A stretch of DNA of 64,000 nt from Icerya purchasi (lineage: Eukaryota; Arthropoda; Insecta; Hemiptera; Monophlebidae): contig CM077115.1 in the NCBI GenBank assembly GCA_039619475.1, positions 491,247,352 through 491,311,351 on the forward strand, given 5' to 3'. Both the position numbers and the translations under genes were made by a program. Under the pieces are notes generated by a model. It was not told the DNA's origin and made no database searches. It saw only the letters and a program-made list of their open reading frames with translations. Shown piece after piece: positions 32,535 to 44,634 of the stretch. Each line of letters opens with the position of its first letter. The first letter of the stretch is position 1.

Positions 32535-33732
32535 GGAAAAATAATTGTCTATATATTTTCGTTTCTTGTAGAAATATTATTTTCACCGGCAAAAATGGGA
32601 ATAAATTTGTAAACATTGACTAATTAAAGTACAACTCCGTTGCATATTTTTTTCTAAACTGTAATTATAGCTCGGCATGGGAACTAAAAAAGTGCAAAGC
32701 TCCAGGAGTATGTATAAACCACAATTCGTGAAACGTATCAGAGCTATTATTATTGTAATATTACCAAAATTCGTCGGTGCGAAAGGTAGCCAGGCGCTTA
32801 AGCAATCAATATTCATAATCATACGCGAAAAAAGTTTCACAGCAATTATTCATCGACCATCATACGCCAGCAAAATCTTTTCAAGTGTAGTCAGCAGTAG
32901 TCAGTGAGAGACTAATCCCATCTTTCTGCAGATGATATCAGAAGACACACTGGCTTAATGAAGGAACACGGGAGCCTATCATTAAACTGAGTACGAACCG
33001 GAGATAGAGTAATAATGTTGATTTTAAAAAAAAAAAGAAAAAGAGAATGGTGTCCAGGTAGCTGGTAGGAAAGAAATTCTTTTCATTTTTTGGTAGATTT
33101 ACAAGTATAAAGTCATTCATAAAATATACGATAAAAAATGACACACAATATATAAATCCCGTATGAATTAAAACAAAAACAACAAATAAATCTCGTACGA
33201 ATTAATTAAAACAAAAACAATAAATAAACCATCAGACTCGTTGAAGTGTGGTAACGCCGCACAAAAAAACCGCGCCAATTTTCAAATTCAATAAAATGTA
33301 CACGTGTTTAGAATTGAGACAGCTGACAGCGTACGATGCTTGCTGCTCGGATCTCGATATTCGCACGAACGCACACACCTCGGTATATAATAGAAAGAGA
33401 CAGAGGGAAAGAGAACGAGAGTGAAGGTCGCCTGCCGGACGACGCATAACGCGATTTTCGTTATCTCTCCTTTTCTGCCAGTTACCGAAAAGCCGCGTAA
33501 AAGAACTTCGTTCCAAAAACTTTTAGTGGAATGAAAATATTTAATCCTGCGTAGAACTAATTTACCGTTCGGAATACATACATACAATACGTAATAGCAG
33601 AAACGTTTAAAAACCGGTGACCGATAGCTTTAAAATTAATGCTTCGAATATTCAGTACCTAGAGTATAACATCTCTCTCTCTCTGTGTCTCTTTGAATCG
33701 TGTATCCCTAGAAGGGACATCGTGACACAGAA
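29395..33732. other. Long AT-rich interval, no gene seen
   Basis: It contains (TA)n at about 30157-30182 followed by (GA)n, (TA)n near 30880-30892, a run of about twelve G at 31430-31441, and (AT)n with a long T run at 32468-32534. Small overlapping frames at 32.6-33.6 kb show no domain content. I see no terminal repeats or RNA gene. Confidence 0.5.
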
Positions 33733-33930
33733 ATGCTGTTATCGTTGGATAAGCAGTTTACGCCATCTGTCTCTATTGTACGCTTCATGAACACATTCCT
33801 TGTAGCTTTCCCCGGTAAATTCTCGAATCCCATCTGTGGTTAGAGGTACACGGCCACGACCTCGTTTTCCATACGGTAGTTTCCCTTTGACGAAGAACGC
33901 CTCCAGTCCATTTGCCCGGACCACGATAAG
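33733..33930 (-). pseudogene. C-terminal tail of a LINE polymerase
   Basis: The 61-codon minus frame contains GKRGRGRVPL, DGIREFTGESYKEC and NRDRWRKL. The spacing of DGI(R/K)xxTG, a cysteine and NRxxWRxL is the usual C-terminal signature of RTE/BovB-like and related LINE polymerases. The conserved Trp before DGI is replaced (TTDGIR). Only this tail is present, as expected for a heavily 5'-truncated insertion. It differs from the tail of the LINE at 4.5 kb. Confidence 0.65.
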
Positions 33931-34980
33931 TACTTCCCCGTTAATAGACGTTTTGGTTCACCAATCTCCATTAATATACATACATATATTGTTGGTTCTT
34001 CTTTCGGCCGTCCATGGGACCAACCGTCACATTAGTCTCCAGCACCATAGCTGGAGATATTCAGTGTATCATCGTCTGGGTTTCAGCACCATGTACTAAA
34101 GATCGAGAATACTAATGATTTTTCTAATTTTCACACCCTCCTGTTTAATAGCATAGTCTCCCATTTTTTTATTGGGCATTAAAAATTGATACATAGTGGA
34201 GAGAATAGAATATGACAGAAATACAGGCTATATTAGAATAAACGAGAAACTAAAAATACTCGGAAGAAATTCTTAAAATGTTTGCAAATTGTCGCACACT
34301 TGCGAGGGTAATTATTTACATCGATAATAACCGTTAAAGAAGAACGGCGAAAAAGAAATAGGGGGAAGAGTAAGATCGTGTGCACGACGAAATTACGCTT
34401 AATGAAAGATATGCGTATAATAAAATGTACATACAGTGATGCGGGCGCTGTTGAAAGCTTATTACTTTCCGCGGCGGATGCGCATCTGAAACATATAGAG
34501 TATAAAAAAGACATAGAAAGGAATTCGCGCCTTTGAAATATAGTCAGGCGGAGAAACGTTAATGGACGAAACTTTGGATAGATAATATAGATTTGGAATA
34601 AATTATGAGTCAATAAGGAAGATTGCGCGATTATTATAATAACTGGAAAAACTCGACGGCCGGAGTTTACAGATGGCGCTAGACAACCGGAGTAGTTGGA
34701 AATAATGTTGAACGAGTTGGATGGTTATGAGAAGAATGGAAAACTGCTTACGAAATCTGTATGAATCTCCACGAGAGCAGTATCGATTGAGAACAGTGGT
34801 GTTGGAGGCTGAGAGCTACCCGTTTATCGATGAAGAATACACTGATAAGAACTTGTAATACTGTTGATACATCACGCAGCTTGCTTGGAGAACCAGCTTC
34901 AACCTCATTTTCGTCTGTTTAAAACCTGCCTCCCTTGCAGGGTTGGACCAGCTCATTCACGGTTAAAATATAGAGCTGCC
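33931..34980. other. Spacer, no firm gene
   Basis: A 126-codon minus frame at 34233-34613 lacks any recognisable motif. The 34.65-34.98 kb part has a GGCGCTAGACAACCGGAG phrase and a C-rich end that may be the 5' leader of the decayed frame described next, but that is inference. Confidence 0.4.
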
Positions 34981-35560
34981 CTCCGAGGCTAACGTTTTTT
35001 ACTAAAATCCGCATACAAGATTTTTGCCCAGAAAGCCAAAAGAATCCTTAACACGTCTGTCTCCGACATATTCATCCGCTTACTCTTCGGAAAACAACGA
35101 TTACAGTTACGATCCCGAAAATCACGAAAGTCATACGCTACTCCTATAATTGCCGCTCCATCCCAGTCCACTCAGTCATCTCGCCAAACTACTAGAGCAT
35201 CTTATTCTGAATCAATCTTAATTTTCACTTCCGCGATCCCCAATGAGCGGTTTAGCTTCAAAGCTCACCACTCCAAAAGACATCCTCTTACCGTTTCCCT
35301 CCGGAGGACCTTCTACAAAGGCAAGGACATCATCATCTATACTCACTGAAATTCTCTTCTTCGGCACCTAGCGCAATTGCACCTTCCACCGATCAAGTTT
35401 ACGAGAGAACAATGAAAACAGATATAACACACCTTAACACAAAAGCAGACTGTCCAGACCACTCTTTGAACTTCGACGGCAATATACTGTCAGTACACCG
35501 AAACGTACACAGATTGGCCGAAATAAGAGCGTTTATCGTTTTAATTCCGTCACTATAATA
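34981..35560 (+). pseudogene. Decayed coding-like stretch of unknown origin
   Basis: The plus strand is C-rich and reads in alternating frames as low-stop text rich in Ser, Pro and Thr: RLSPTYSSAYSSENND at about 35050-35100, a middle part in another frame, then a stop-free 73-codon run from about 35338 to a TAA at 35558. Composition and Ser/Pro/Thr richness resemble ORF1 (gag-like) proteins of insect LINEs, but no zinc knuckle or other diagnostic motif is visible. It could equally be a host pseudogene. Confidence 0.3.
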
Positions 35561-36927
35561 ATGTTACGTGGCGAAAATGAATAATTGTTTATTAGATTCG
35601 ATAATTCCGTCTGCGTATCGATCACTTACTCGCCTTTTCGGCAAAGCGAGTGAGTAATTTTTTCAGTGAAGTCGACTTGAAGCAGAAAAAATATAGAAAT
35701 GAACTAAGGGGCAAATTGAATAAATTACCATTTGTGATTTATGACTGGAATTCGTGCAACGAATTGCAAATCATTCTAAATGATTTAATGGTCGCGCAAC
35801 AGTAGTTTCGTGATCCAATGTTTTTTTATTTAAAATGGCGGCATTTTTTTTTTTTTGTTTTTTGGCGATGATAGAAGGCAGCCGGAATCGGAAGTTGAGC
35901 GATTTATTCTCATTTAATATACCTCTATTTATAGCGTACTATTAAAAACGATGAAATCATTTAAAGTCACAACTTGTTCAATTTCCGATGTCGGTTATCT
36001 TTTTGTAGACTTGATTATATTAAATTCGTGTTTATTCGTAGTTAGTAACTAAATTCAAAACAAAATTATATTCCGGATAGCTTATTTCGCGAATTAGTTG
36101 TTGCTCGTGTGATCTCTTACACCTATATACGCACAGATTAAAGTATCCCCCCCCCCGCTAATACCGAGTTTATGTAATAGTCGATGGACACTGTTCATCT
36201 TTCTAGCCCTTACATTTGTAACAATAAAAAAAAAAATAACAATTTACCTTTCGGAACACCCTTACAACAAAACTTCTGTCACACAAAGTCTTCAGAAAAA
36301 CAGAATATGTGATCCACGAATAGTACTGAAACTCACTTTCCTTCTTTTTTTTTTTTGTATAAAGGTGCAGGGAACCAGCGCGCTTAAATCAAGTACATGT
36401 GCGTGTTTAGCTGAAATAACGTATTAATAAACATAGAACCGTGTGTGTGTATGATAGTTTCCTGCAAAAAGGAACTTAAACTAAGGTGGTAAAAGGATGC
36501 AAAACATAGTCTACTTACCAAGCGTGTGTATTTATAGGTGATTTTTTCTAAGGATAACTTAAAATGACTTAAAAATATTATAAGGAAGTGCATAAGATAG
36601 AAAATCACTATGCTACATTTGTGTTTTCACAATTGAATTTGAGTTTAGGGGGTTAATAGAGTATTAGTTGCCGTTTATAAACTTCCTACGCATCGCACAC
36701 TCCATATGCAACAGGAGATTTGTAGAATTTTCTCTAGTGATGATCAGAGATTGGGAGCTATTAATCTTATATGTGGATCTAAAATCCTAAAATCTGGAAC
36801 AGTGACAGAGATGTTCAATGTTATCTTCAACGTCAGAGGTGCATATGGTGCATCCAAGGCCATCAAAAATACGGAACCTATATGTAAGTAGGCGCTAAAT
36901 TTTCCGTTCTTCGAGAGCACCTGCGCA
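35561..36927. other. AT-rich spacer, no gene seen
   Basis: No supportable features. T/C-rich and A-rich homopolymers occur at 35845-35855, 36147-36155 (C run) and 36344-36356. The 61-codon frame at 36706-36891 has no family hallmark. Confidence 0.45.
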
Positions 36928-38170
36928 CTATAAAAATTGAAAGTTTTTTAATTTTGATCTGTTAAAAACTTTCGGGAAGAACATGTAAGTTTTTCTTCCA
37001 ATTCGACGACTATTCCACCTACGCTGCCATGTTGCAAGGAGTGAGCCATTAATATGGTTTTTAAGGGTTAGGAATACAAAACGCACGACAGAAAGAGATG
37101 AACACTGGAAGAACACATGATCGGTGTCGCAAATAACTGTATCATCAGGCGATGGAGAGGACAGTGTGGGGAGGAAGCAGAGAATGGCCAAAACGCATAC
37201 GAACAACCGAAACAACATCAGAACGTCGAAGAGAGGGATGCAAAAGAAACCATGAACAGGGAGGAAGAGTAGGCTGAGCAGGCAGATGGAATGAATAATT
37301 TTTAGAAAAGGAGGAAGCGTAAATATCCAATACCATGATCTGATATGGAAAATTTTACATATCGATAGGAGGTTAGTGGTTGGAATTTAAAAAGGAAAAA
37401 AAGGCGAGAAGAAGCAGCAGCCTGAGGAATCAGCCGCTTCATTACCAAATATGCCCGAGCGGCTTAGTACCCACAGCAAATCAATGTTAACGGAATGGGG
37501 AGAGGAAAGATTATGAACGAGTGAACGTATACACGGAGGATAACAAAGTCATACGAATGATCGAGAATATATGGCCTGAAGTGCGCTCAAGGAGTTAGAG
37601 ATAATTAAAAAATTGGAGGAAAAGTGATTTCGAGCAAATGAAAACAACAGAACGTAGAATAGTCAATAATTCGTTTATGAATACGGAACAGAAATAAGGA
37701 AGACGAAAAGATTCGATAAGTTAAAATCAGGAAAAATGAAGGAAGCTCCAATACCACCAGGCCCCCTGGAACCATCCGTGTGAATGGTAACATGAGAAGG
37801 GAATAGAGAATTGATAGTGCTGTAGAATACCTGTTTAATTACTGCTTGAAGGGAGTTTTTAGAAAATAAGGGAAGAATAAATATTTTAGGAGGATAACAG
37901 AGATCAATGAAGTTAAGGAAAAAATTGCGGGAGATTATTGAAGCAGATAGTGTGAGGTCAAAATGAACTAAGACGACGTGAAATAAATGCCAGAATAGGG
38001 GGTTTTGCTAGGAGTAAAGCGCCAGCTATTATAAATCGGCAGGAAGAACTGAACAAGAATAGAAGACGCGAGTGGAAGACGTTTAACAAAGAAACGATAG
38101 CCTAAATAGGATCTACAAATTGACAGGGGTAGCGAATTAGATTCAGCCAGAATAGCAGGGATTGGAGAGA
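36928..38170 (-). pseudogene. LINE fragment with RNase H domain and terminal knuckle
   Basis: Minus-strand readings in several frames line up like the C-terminal half of an I/R1-type LINE. SPIPAILAESNSLPLS and SYLGYR lie near 38090-38160 (post-RT). The RNase H opening IHTDGSRGPGGIGASF is near 37740-37790 (first catalytic Asp), SNSLSALQAI near 37570-37602, and LLWVLSRSGIFGNEAADS near 37430-37485 (the His is replaced in the SRSG version of PSHSG). CDTDHVFFQC, a zinc-knuckle remnant, is near 37110. In-frame stops and shifts are frequent. RNase H in such elements removes RNA from the hybrid during integration. It is probably the same family as the fragment at 55.75 kb. Confidence 0.7.
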
Positions 38171-38334
38171 ATTTAAGTGCGCCAAGATAATATTTACGTA
38201 AAAAAAAACTATTACTTTCAAGACATAGTTTTTATTATCATTAAATGTAGAAGAATTATTTTATTCATCCTTTATTTGATATAAAGATTAACAAATTAAT
38301 TAATTAAAAGAAGAAGAAAAAAAAAAGGTTGAAT

Positions 38335-39065
38335 TAACGAATAATATGTTTTACACTTAACGTTATATCAGAGAGCCGAAATGTTTCATTATTCTTCTCG
38401 TCTTCGACATTCTGACATTGAGATTTTTTAATACTTTGAAATCTCTATCATAGAGACATTTTTTAAACCTTGCACAGATTCTAGATAATGCGACGTACAC
38501 GTTAATCTAAAACTCTCTTTCGCCAATATCCACGACTACTTTATTTAGAGTTAACCCTTGAGATTTGCGTAATAGCGAAAACTGTATAGGAGAATTTCTC
38601 GAACAATTTACATTTCCACGTTTTCAAAATTTAGTAATTGGTGCAATTGGAGTGTAGTCATTATTTTTGTAAGATTCGTGACAGAAGTTGTCAAACCTAA
38701 CCATTATTACAGGATTTTCTTTTTATAGATGTAATATCTTTCACGTAACCCAATGCTCCGTTGACTAACCCTCTCTCTGCCCACAAATTAGAACGTAGCA
38801 TTAGCTTTAATTGATGAAATAGTAAATGCGCCACCCGGTGACTTGACTGATGTTGATTTTGCTCTAGAACAGTTACGAACAGCGGGAATGTAAACAATAT
38901 TGGTTGTCGTGGTTTTTTAAGTTTTCTATAATTTACCTTTAAAAACCTTACAACATCATCGAACAACTTTCGCTCCTGCACTGAAAAAGTTCGTACATCG
39001 CGAGGAATTCATTTTTTTTCGGATTGTTGATGTATGCATCTGCTAATACGTGATCAAGCGTATCC
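38335..39065 (-). pseudogene. Pif1-type helicase fragment of Helitron type
   Basis: On the minus strand the sequence reads ADAYINNPKKNEF near 39010-39050, then MLRSNLWAERGLVNGALG near 38745-38800, RKSQGLTLNKVVVDIGERE near 38512-38568, and VYVALSRI near 38480-38503. The last two are helicase motifs V/VI of the Pif1/RecD2 superfamily, and the LVNGALG phrase is the typical insertion before them. In insects such single fragments most often come from Helitron Rep-Hel proteins, though a stand-alone PIF1-like gene is an alternative. Walker A and B motifs and the Rep HUH domain are not seen. Stops at several points show it is dead. It could be a remnant of the autonomous partner of the Helitron-like copies at 2.7-25.4 kb. 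Confidence 0.7.
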
Positions 39066-39212
39066 TGAAACAGTTGTTGGGATTCTTTTGACGAAATGAC
39101 GAAGATAAGAAAAAGAACCGTTCTGCACTCGATGCATACAATTATAATACTTTTTCTTCCAACAAAAACTCGCTTCCTTCGGTCTTATCACCATAAAGTA
39201 GTGGCCTGTCAT

Positions 39213-39401
39213 TAACATTTACCCAGCCTAAAATAATAGGGTACCAGAGAAATCTGAGAAAGTAAAGGAGGATCCAAAGTAGAAAGGAACTGGCCCCGGT
39301 ATTCTCATCAGATTCATTAGAACCTTAAGTACATTATGAAAAGCTTAACTTCACAATCCATGCTACCTTATCAAGGATATATGTGGGATGTACTTTACTT
39401 A
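39213..39401 (+). repeat. Dispersed repeat family B, copy 1
   Basis: It matches the minus strand of about 47886-48075: ACCCAGCCT(A/G)AAATA, GAAATCTG(A/G)GAAAGTAAAGG, AAAGGAACTG, CATTATGAAAAGCTT, TTCACAATCCATG and TACCTTATCAA. The order and spacing agree over about 190 bp with many substitutions. No coding content. It lies just beyond the Pif1-type fragment. Confidence 0.65.
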
Positions 39402-41529
39402 GCTGTCTAATAACCCCGAAAAGAAATAAACAAATAATCCTTGGCAGACTTGCTTTAACGAGGAATGTTTACAAGAAACAATTCAGAACTTTAACCAGGT
39501 TGTAATAAAAGTGAAGTACAAAAGGCTTACGAGCATACTTTAATCAACAGGAAGACTTCAGAAAAGAGAGTAAAACTTTCAGTTCCGCTCGAGAACGCGT
39601 CTATTTTCAGAATATTTCAAATCCTCCGGAATATTACTCTCGCGTCTCTATGAACGGTTTAATTTTTGTCAAGCATTTTAATTACGAGTATATTAAAGTG
39701 TTTTTTATTATCGTTTCTGGATTCGTTGGAATTTCGCTGAAATTTACGACGTTATTATACGAAACAATTGTTCATCGAAAAACGATAATGCAATATGCGA
39801 AGTAAAAAAAAATGTGCAAATTATACAAAGGTGGGCATTTTAAATATTCCGAAAATAGTTTTGTAAGAACCCAGAAATTCCGACTTCCAAATGTATAAAA
39901 GTTTAATAAAAATTCACTTAAACGTAAGTAATAATTACCAGATAAAGCATCTTTATGATTTGCTTGAACAACATTAAAATACTTTTTTTAGAGTAGACGG
40001 TAAGATATTTAAGTTGTAGCAATTAAAAAAGCTATATTTTAAATATATAGCTATACACTCATTTTCTCTATACTGAAAACATACTCGTATGATTTATTGC
40101 GGTTCTTAATTGATGCAATTCGAATTTAGTGTAGTATCGAGACTGAAACGTACGTTGATTTTGTTTAAGAATAATCACAATACCGGCCATAAAGTATATT
40201 TTACAGTTAAGATACATTATCGATTTTTTACTTCTTAGCGCGTTTTATTAAATTCTTCTAAGTATAGGTATTATATGTTTTTTTACTATTTTATGATTTT
40301 TTTTTTGAGCAGTAATATGTATAGGCTGACCTGAAACGATGCTACTTTCTATATTCTGTAATTAGCTACTCTGGTTTAAGAACATAATATTCAAATTGTG
40401 TCCGGAGACGAGCTTGTAAATCGCGCTTTAAGGGTTTCAGAAATTACCTTTATTCGAATCTGTACTAACATTAGTAATATTGTGTCAGCTCCTTTAGTTT
40501 AAAAATTTTTTTCTTTAATTTGAAAATTTTGGTTACTCATCTCTATACTTTAATGACAATTTTTTAACTAATTTTTGTCTTAAGCAAAAAGATTAAGCAA
40601 AGAAATATATCTCCATTTTTTCTCTCTCCGAACACTTCTTTTATTGATTAGTTAGTACATAACCATCTACGCCTTTTTACTCATATGAGACTAACTGACC
40701 CGTTCACTTTCGATTCAATAAAGGGGGTTATAGCACTTTTGAAGTCAGTTCACACGGTCAAAAGTTGTTATCCCAGTAGTGGATGAGCTCGTAATTTAGC
40801 TAATGATGGGCTATGCTGGAAAACGTATTTAAAAGAAGTTATTTTTATTCCAATCTATTAAAGTAAATCAATTTATATATTATTTTTGTTTGTTATTGAG
40901 GTATTTATGTACTTTATATTCTCTCCAACTTTAATCAGAATTTACTAATATGTTGATACTATCAGTGTCTCTGATTTATTAACGAATTTGAAATCACTAT
41001 TAGAATTATAATAGTTAATTGATTTTTCCAGCACATCAAGTAATTCTAGTAGTGCTTATAAATGTGTCAGAGAATGTTAAGAAATTTTTCATTAAATGCG
41101 CAGCTCCACTTTCATTCGTTCTTAATCGGTCTGATTAATTGAAAAAAGTCGGTAAGAAATTCGTAAAAAATTATCAAAAAAATCGGTAACCTCTTATTGC
41201 AGCGTTATATTTAATATGGTCAATAATATTTCGAAATATTGAGAATTGAACCAGTTTCCGTTTTTTTGTTTCTCCTCTTATTCTTCCGAAGCAAAACTAT
41301 CAATCGCCGCTTCTTCTTTTTAACGTAAAGCAAATGTAGTTTATAGAATATTATTAAATGTAACATTCGTGCAATAACCACGCAAACTCTTTCGTGTAAA
41401 AGTACGGTTTGCAATTTGAGTAAGAATTTTAAATATCCTTCAGTTCTAATCTCATCTTATTTTGAATACATCAAACTGGTTCTTTTATAATATGTTTTTG
41501 ATTGTTCTTTAGTTTAATCCGATCGGGTT
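39402..41529. other. AT-rich interval, no gene seen
   Basis: No frame with domain content, no repeat pair and no microsatellite of note. Confidence 0.5.
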
Positions 41530-42510
41530 ATTCATCGATAGAACAAAGTGGGCAGGTATTTGGCTTTAGAGCTTGTTTGGGGATGTAGTTGTGGGAAAAA
41601 GACGTTTGTCCCGTTCTCAGGCGATTGACTGCCGAGAACACTTTGCGTTTCGTTCTGACTGGAGGGGCTCCGTCGTAGGTTTCAATTCTCTGAGAAAGGT
41701 GGATTGAGACATCCAGTCATGATTCCACTGTGCGAAGATTGCATCCGACAGGAAACTTCTTAGGGATAATGGGCCATGAGCAAATAGCGGCATTGAATAC
41801 ATCATGGATGACCGAGCGACCAGAACCTCTTCCCCGCAATTCCGGCATGACTCGGGGCCCATAAAAAAACAACTCGGCATCCTCTTTGGCTCAGCTGGTA
41901 TACGATAGACAGAACTTCTAGGACCATTAGTGATTCCGAGTGATCCGACTGCAAAGCACGTACGGACTGCAAGGAATCAGTCACCAGTAAGATTCCGAGC
42001 GGTTCGGGTCTCAGTTCTAAATATGCCTGAAGGCGAAACAACACAGCATAACATATCGGCTTCCGCAATCGATACAACGTTGTTCAACCGTATGCTCTCT
42101 GTGATTCCGTCTATTTTGAAAGCGCATGCAGCTGGGGCAACCTTGGACTTATTAGTTTTGGATCCGTCGGTGTATGCTTTCGAAAATGTGGAGCATTTAT
42201 TAATAATGCCTAGCGCCCTGTGCCCTCGCAGTGCTGGTGGGTGATTGTTATCGGTGAGGGCTATAATAGCTTCTACCTGAAAAGAAGCTCAGGGTGGAGG
42301 TAGTTTTGAATAGTTCGTTCTGGGTGTAAAGTTAGGCTTTATATTATTTTGCAACAAAATTGCATTGACTTCAGGTAGATTGACTTTGGGTAATTCAGGC
42401 TCTATAATTACGTCACTGTGATTCTCCGCAGCCGATAAAAGCATATCGTGGCAAGTACAAGTTCTGATAATAGCATTTTGTCTTCCTTTTTCATTCCACC
42501 TGCAAATAAA
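41530..42510 (-). pseudogene. R1/I-type LINE fragment: RNase H domain and zinc knuckle
   Basis: Minus-strand segments in shifting frames show a post-RT region (EPELPKVNLPEVN near 42380-42420) and an RNase H domain with AYTDGSK near 42150-42180, AEADM near 42050-42065, LLVTDSLQSVRAL near 41940-41990 and WAPSHAGIAGK near 41830-41870. Then come FLRELKPTTEPL near 41675-41720, RLRTGQTSFSHNYI near 41580-41630 and a CPLC knuckle near 41550. At least three frameshifts separate these. Motif order is the same as in the long LINE at 61.4-64.0 kb. RT motifs are not present. Confidence 0.75.
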
Positions 42511-42534
42511 TTCTAAATAGGAGCAATAATTAAC

Positions 42535-42800
42535 GATCTAAAAGTGTATAAGGAACCTGGATGAGATGAAATTAGGGTTAAAGATATTAAACAAAACTCA
42601 AATATTTTTATTCCTATTTTGACTAACATGGTCAACTATTCTATAAAGGAAACTAACACTTCTGATGGGCTTACAAGAGGTATTATTATTAGACCGACAT
42701 ATATAGAAATGGAGTGCAAAATAAGTTTGAAAATTATCGTTCAATAACAATTCTGAATATATATCAAATAATTATCATCACAGATGCGCGTATTCGCGCG
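42535..42800 (+). pseudogene. LINE reverse transcriptase N-terminal fragment
   Basis: The plus-strand frame reads KEPG-stop-DEIRVKDIKQ, then NSNIFIPILTNMVNYSI, DGLTRGIIIRPTYI, and after a frameshift NKFENYRSITILNIYQ. This is the fingers region of a non-LTR RT: the SPGPD-type motif, with a stop in place of the P or residue beside it, followed by NYRPI-like text. Nothing of the catalytic palm follows. It is the only RT fragment on the plus strand in this region, so it is an independent insertion from 41530-42510. Confidence 0.7.
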
Positions 42801-43156
42801 AGCAGCGAAGATTATCATTACTTATTACTAATATTGCTAATAATAATACTATTTTATGATAACATTACATATATTAAATTTACAATAGCCAATCGGTGTA
42901 CGTCAGCATCTGCTGAATCAACATTGAGAATTTGTGTAAAGAAACCACCTGTACGGCCATTGTTAACATGAATAATTACTTCTTTTTTTTCTTCTTCTTT
43001 GTGCTAGTTCACGTTAATTTAAATTATATAAGTTAAGATTTATACACACATTCACACGTACACATTCGCACATGTTATTATTAGACATGCTGCTCTCGTG
43101 TCCGAGGTAGGCGTATGCATTTCAGGTACGTTAACGATATAACTATATATTAGTTG

Positions 43157-43440
43157 TCAGATATGCGAAATTTGTGCGAGAATTTGACAATGTGGAAATG
43201 GGTGCACAACCGCATAACACATCTCAGCGTGGAGCACGTAAACCGGAGCGCAACAGCTTCCGGTACAGCCAAGCAAAATGAAGAAGGTATCAGCGGCGAG
43301 GTGAGACGACTGGTCTCTAGTCACGTTGATGCGATTGCTCGCCGGCTGAATATTCATGCGACGCTAATACGCACGACTACATTTGGAACTGACTATAGTC
43401 GCTTGTTGTTAACCCCTATAAATGCAGCCCAAATGACAGG
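43157..43440 (-). repeat. Short repeat family C, copy 2
   Basis: On the minus strand AACAAGCGACTATAGTCAG, TTCCAAATGTAGTCGTGCGT and a following GTCGCATGAATATTC correspond to the right half of the repeat at 16430-16690. The similarity covers roughly 65-90 bp; the rest is unmatched within the window. The two overlapping frames here (97 and 66 codons) are probably incidental. Confidence 0.5.
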
Positions 43441-44021
43441 CGGATAAATGTCGTAAAAAACACAAAACGGTCCATTTCATTGTGACGTCATATAGTTAGT
43501 ATTTTTAAAATTTTCTTTAGTGTGCGGTAGTGGGACTGTCCCCGTAGCATTAAATGTGTCCCGGTCTTGCTATTTATTTACCGTATTTTGTTTTTTGAAT
43601 AGTTGTTATGGTGATTTAGTGAAATTTATACGGTTTGTATTATTACAAGCGATTTCTTTGCTTGCAAACCGTGCTTAGAAATGCGCTACTCGTTATAAAT
43701 TAGGAAACGGTTTTAAAAATACAGAAAGTAGGAAAATTTTACTAAATAATATTACTAATTATTATCTTACTACTAAACCAAAAAAAAAAAAAAAAAAGAA
43801 GCCATATTTATGACAACGGCGTTGCGATTTTCGAGATGATGACGATAAAAAATTATAATTTGAAGATATTATTCCACACTCTGGGCTATACGTTCCTTTT
43901 ACAACTTCCTTTGTATTTAGTTAATAAATAGTTTTTTTAACTTAACTCAGTTTATCTTTTATTGTAAACGTTTTATTGCACTATACACAATATTATCTGT
44001 ATATCTAAAAATAAACTTCTT

Positions 44022-44026
<5 letters not shown>

Positions 44027-44055
<29 letters not shown>
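44027..44055. repeat. (AT)n microsatellite
   Basis: A near-pure AT run between two family C repeats. Confidence 0.85.
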
Positions 44056-44060
<5 letters not shown>

Positions 44061-44149
44061 AATTACTATTTATCAAAATAAAAATGTCTTTTTTAATCGT
44101 ATTTTTTATATGAAAAGATACTTCTTCTTCTTAAGGTGCTGCACACTAC

Positions 44150-44600
44150 ATAGCGCGTTTGCGCAACCTATTCGTACACTTTTTAGTTGTACCGATATAG
44201 GTTGTGTACCAGGCAATTATTATATGCAACGCAAGTGTACACACGCAAAAAACAAATAATTTAGACAATTTATTCTTACGAAGCTCAATTACCTTTATGC
44301 TCAAATAATAAAGGTGCATCAAAAAATTTCTTATCTAAATACTTCGAGCATAAAGGCAACTAGCGCTCACAAATAGAATACAGTTTCTACAACTGATGAC
44401 ATCATAATGATCGTGGACCGTTTCGTGTTTTTTACAATATTTATCTGCCTGTGCCCAAATATGTCTATATCGCTGTATACTAACTAGCGCGCATATTGTG
44501 TCATCGTCCGGGATCAAACCCGAGACTTCTGAAACGGAAGCCAAGAAGCATGTCCTGCGAAGGTATTTTTCTCGATACTTGGGTGTGTTAAACTCCATTT
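44150..44600 (-). repeat. Short repeat family C, copy 3
   Basis: Minus-strand GCGTGTGTACAC, TGCGTTGCATATAATAATTG and GTACAACTA...GTACGAATAGGT (about 44180-44250) match the left-central part of 16560-16650. AATATGCGCGCTAGTTAG (about 44463-44490) matches the start of the same repeat. A tRNA-like stretch, GGGTTTGATCCC preceded by an anticodon-arm-like CTTC-CGTTTCA-GAAG, lies at about 44500-44545. ACCTTTATGCTC and its complement (44291-44302, 44346-44357) form a hairpin. A tRNA-derived SINE is possible but no complete tRNA fold is visible. Confidence 0.5.
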
Positions 44601-44602
44601 AC

Positions 44603-44603
<1 letters not shown>

Positions 44604-44633
<30 letters not shown>
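44604..44633 (+). repeat. Poly(A) run of 30
   Basis: A pure A tract directly follows the family C block. It could be a retroposon tail on the plus strand. Confidence 0.9.

Positions 44634-44634
<1 letters not shown>

Noticed and set aside
41802..42077. 91-codon frame as a stand-alone RNase H gene
   Set aside because: Neighbouring frames hold the rest of the same LINE RNase H and knuckle; it is one piece of a frameshifted element.
44495..44550. tRNA gene on the minus strand
   Set aside because: A T-arm-like GGGTTTGATCCC and a short anticodon-like arm are present, but there is no acceptor stem pairing or D arm at the right spacing.
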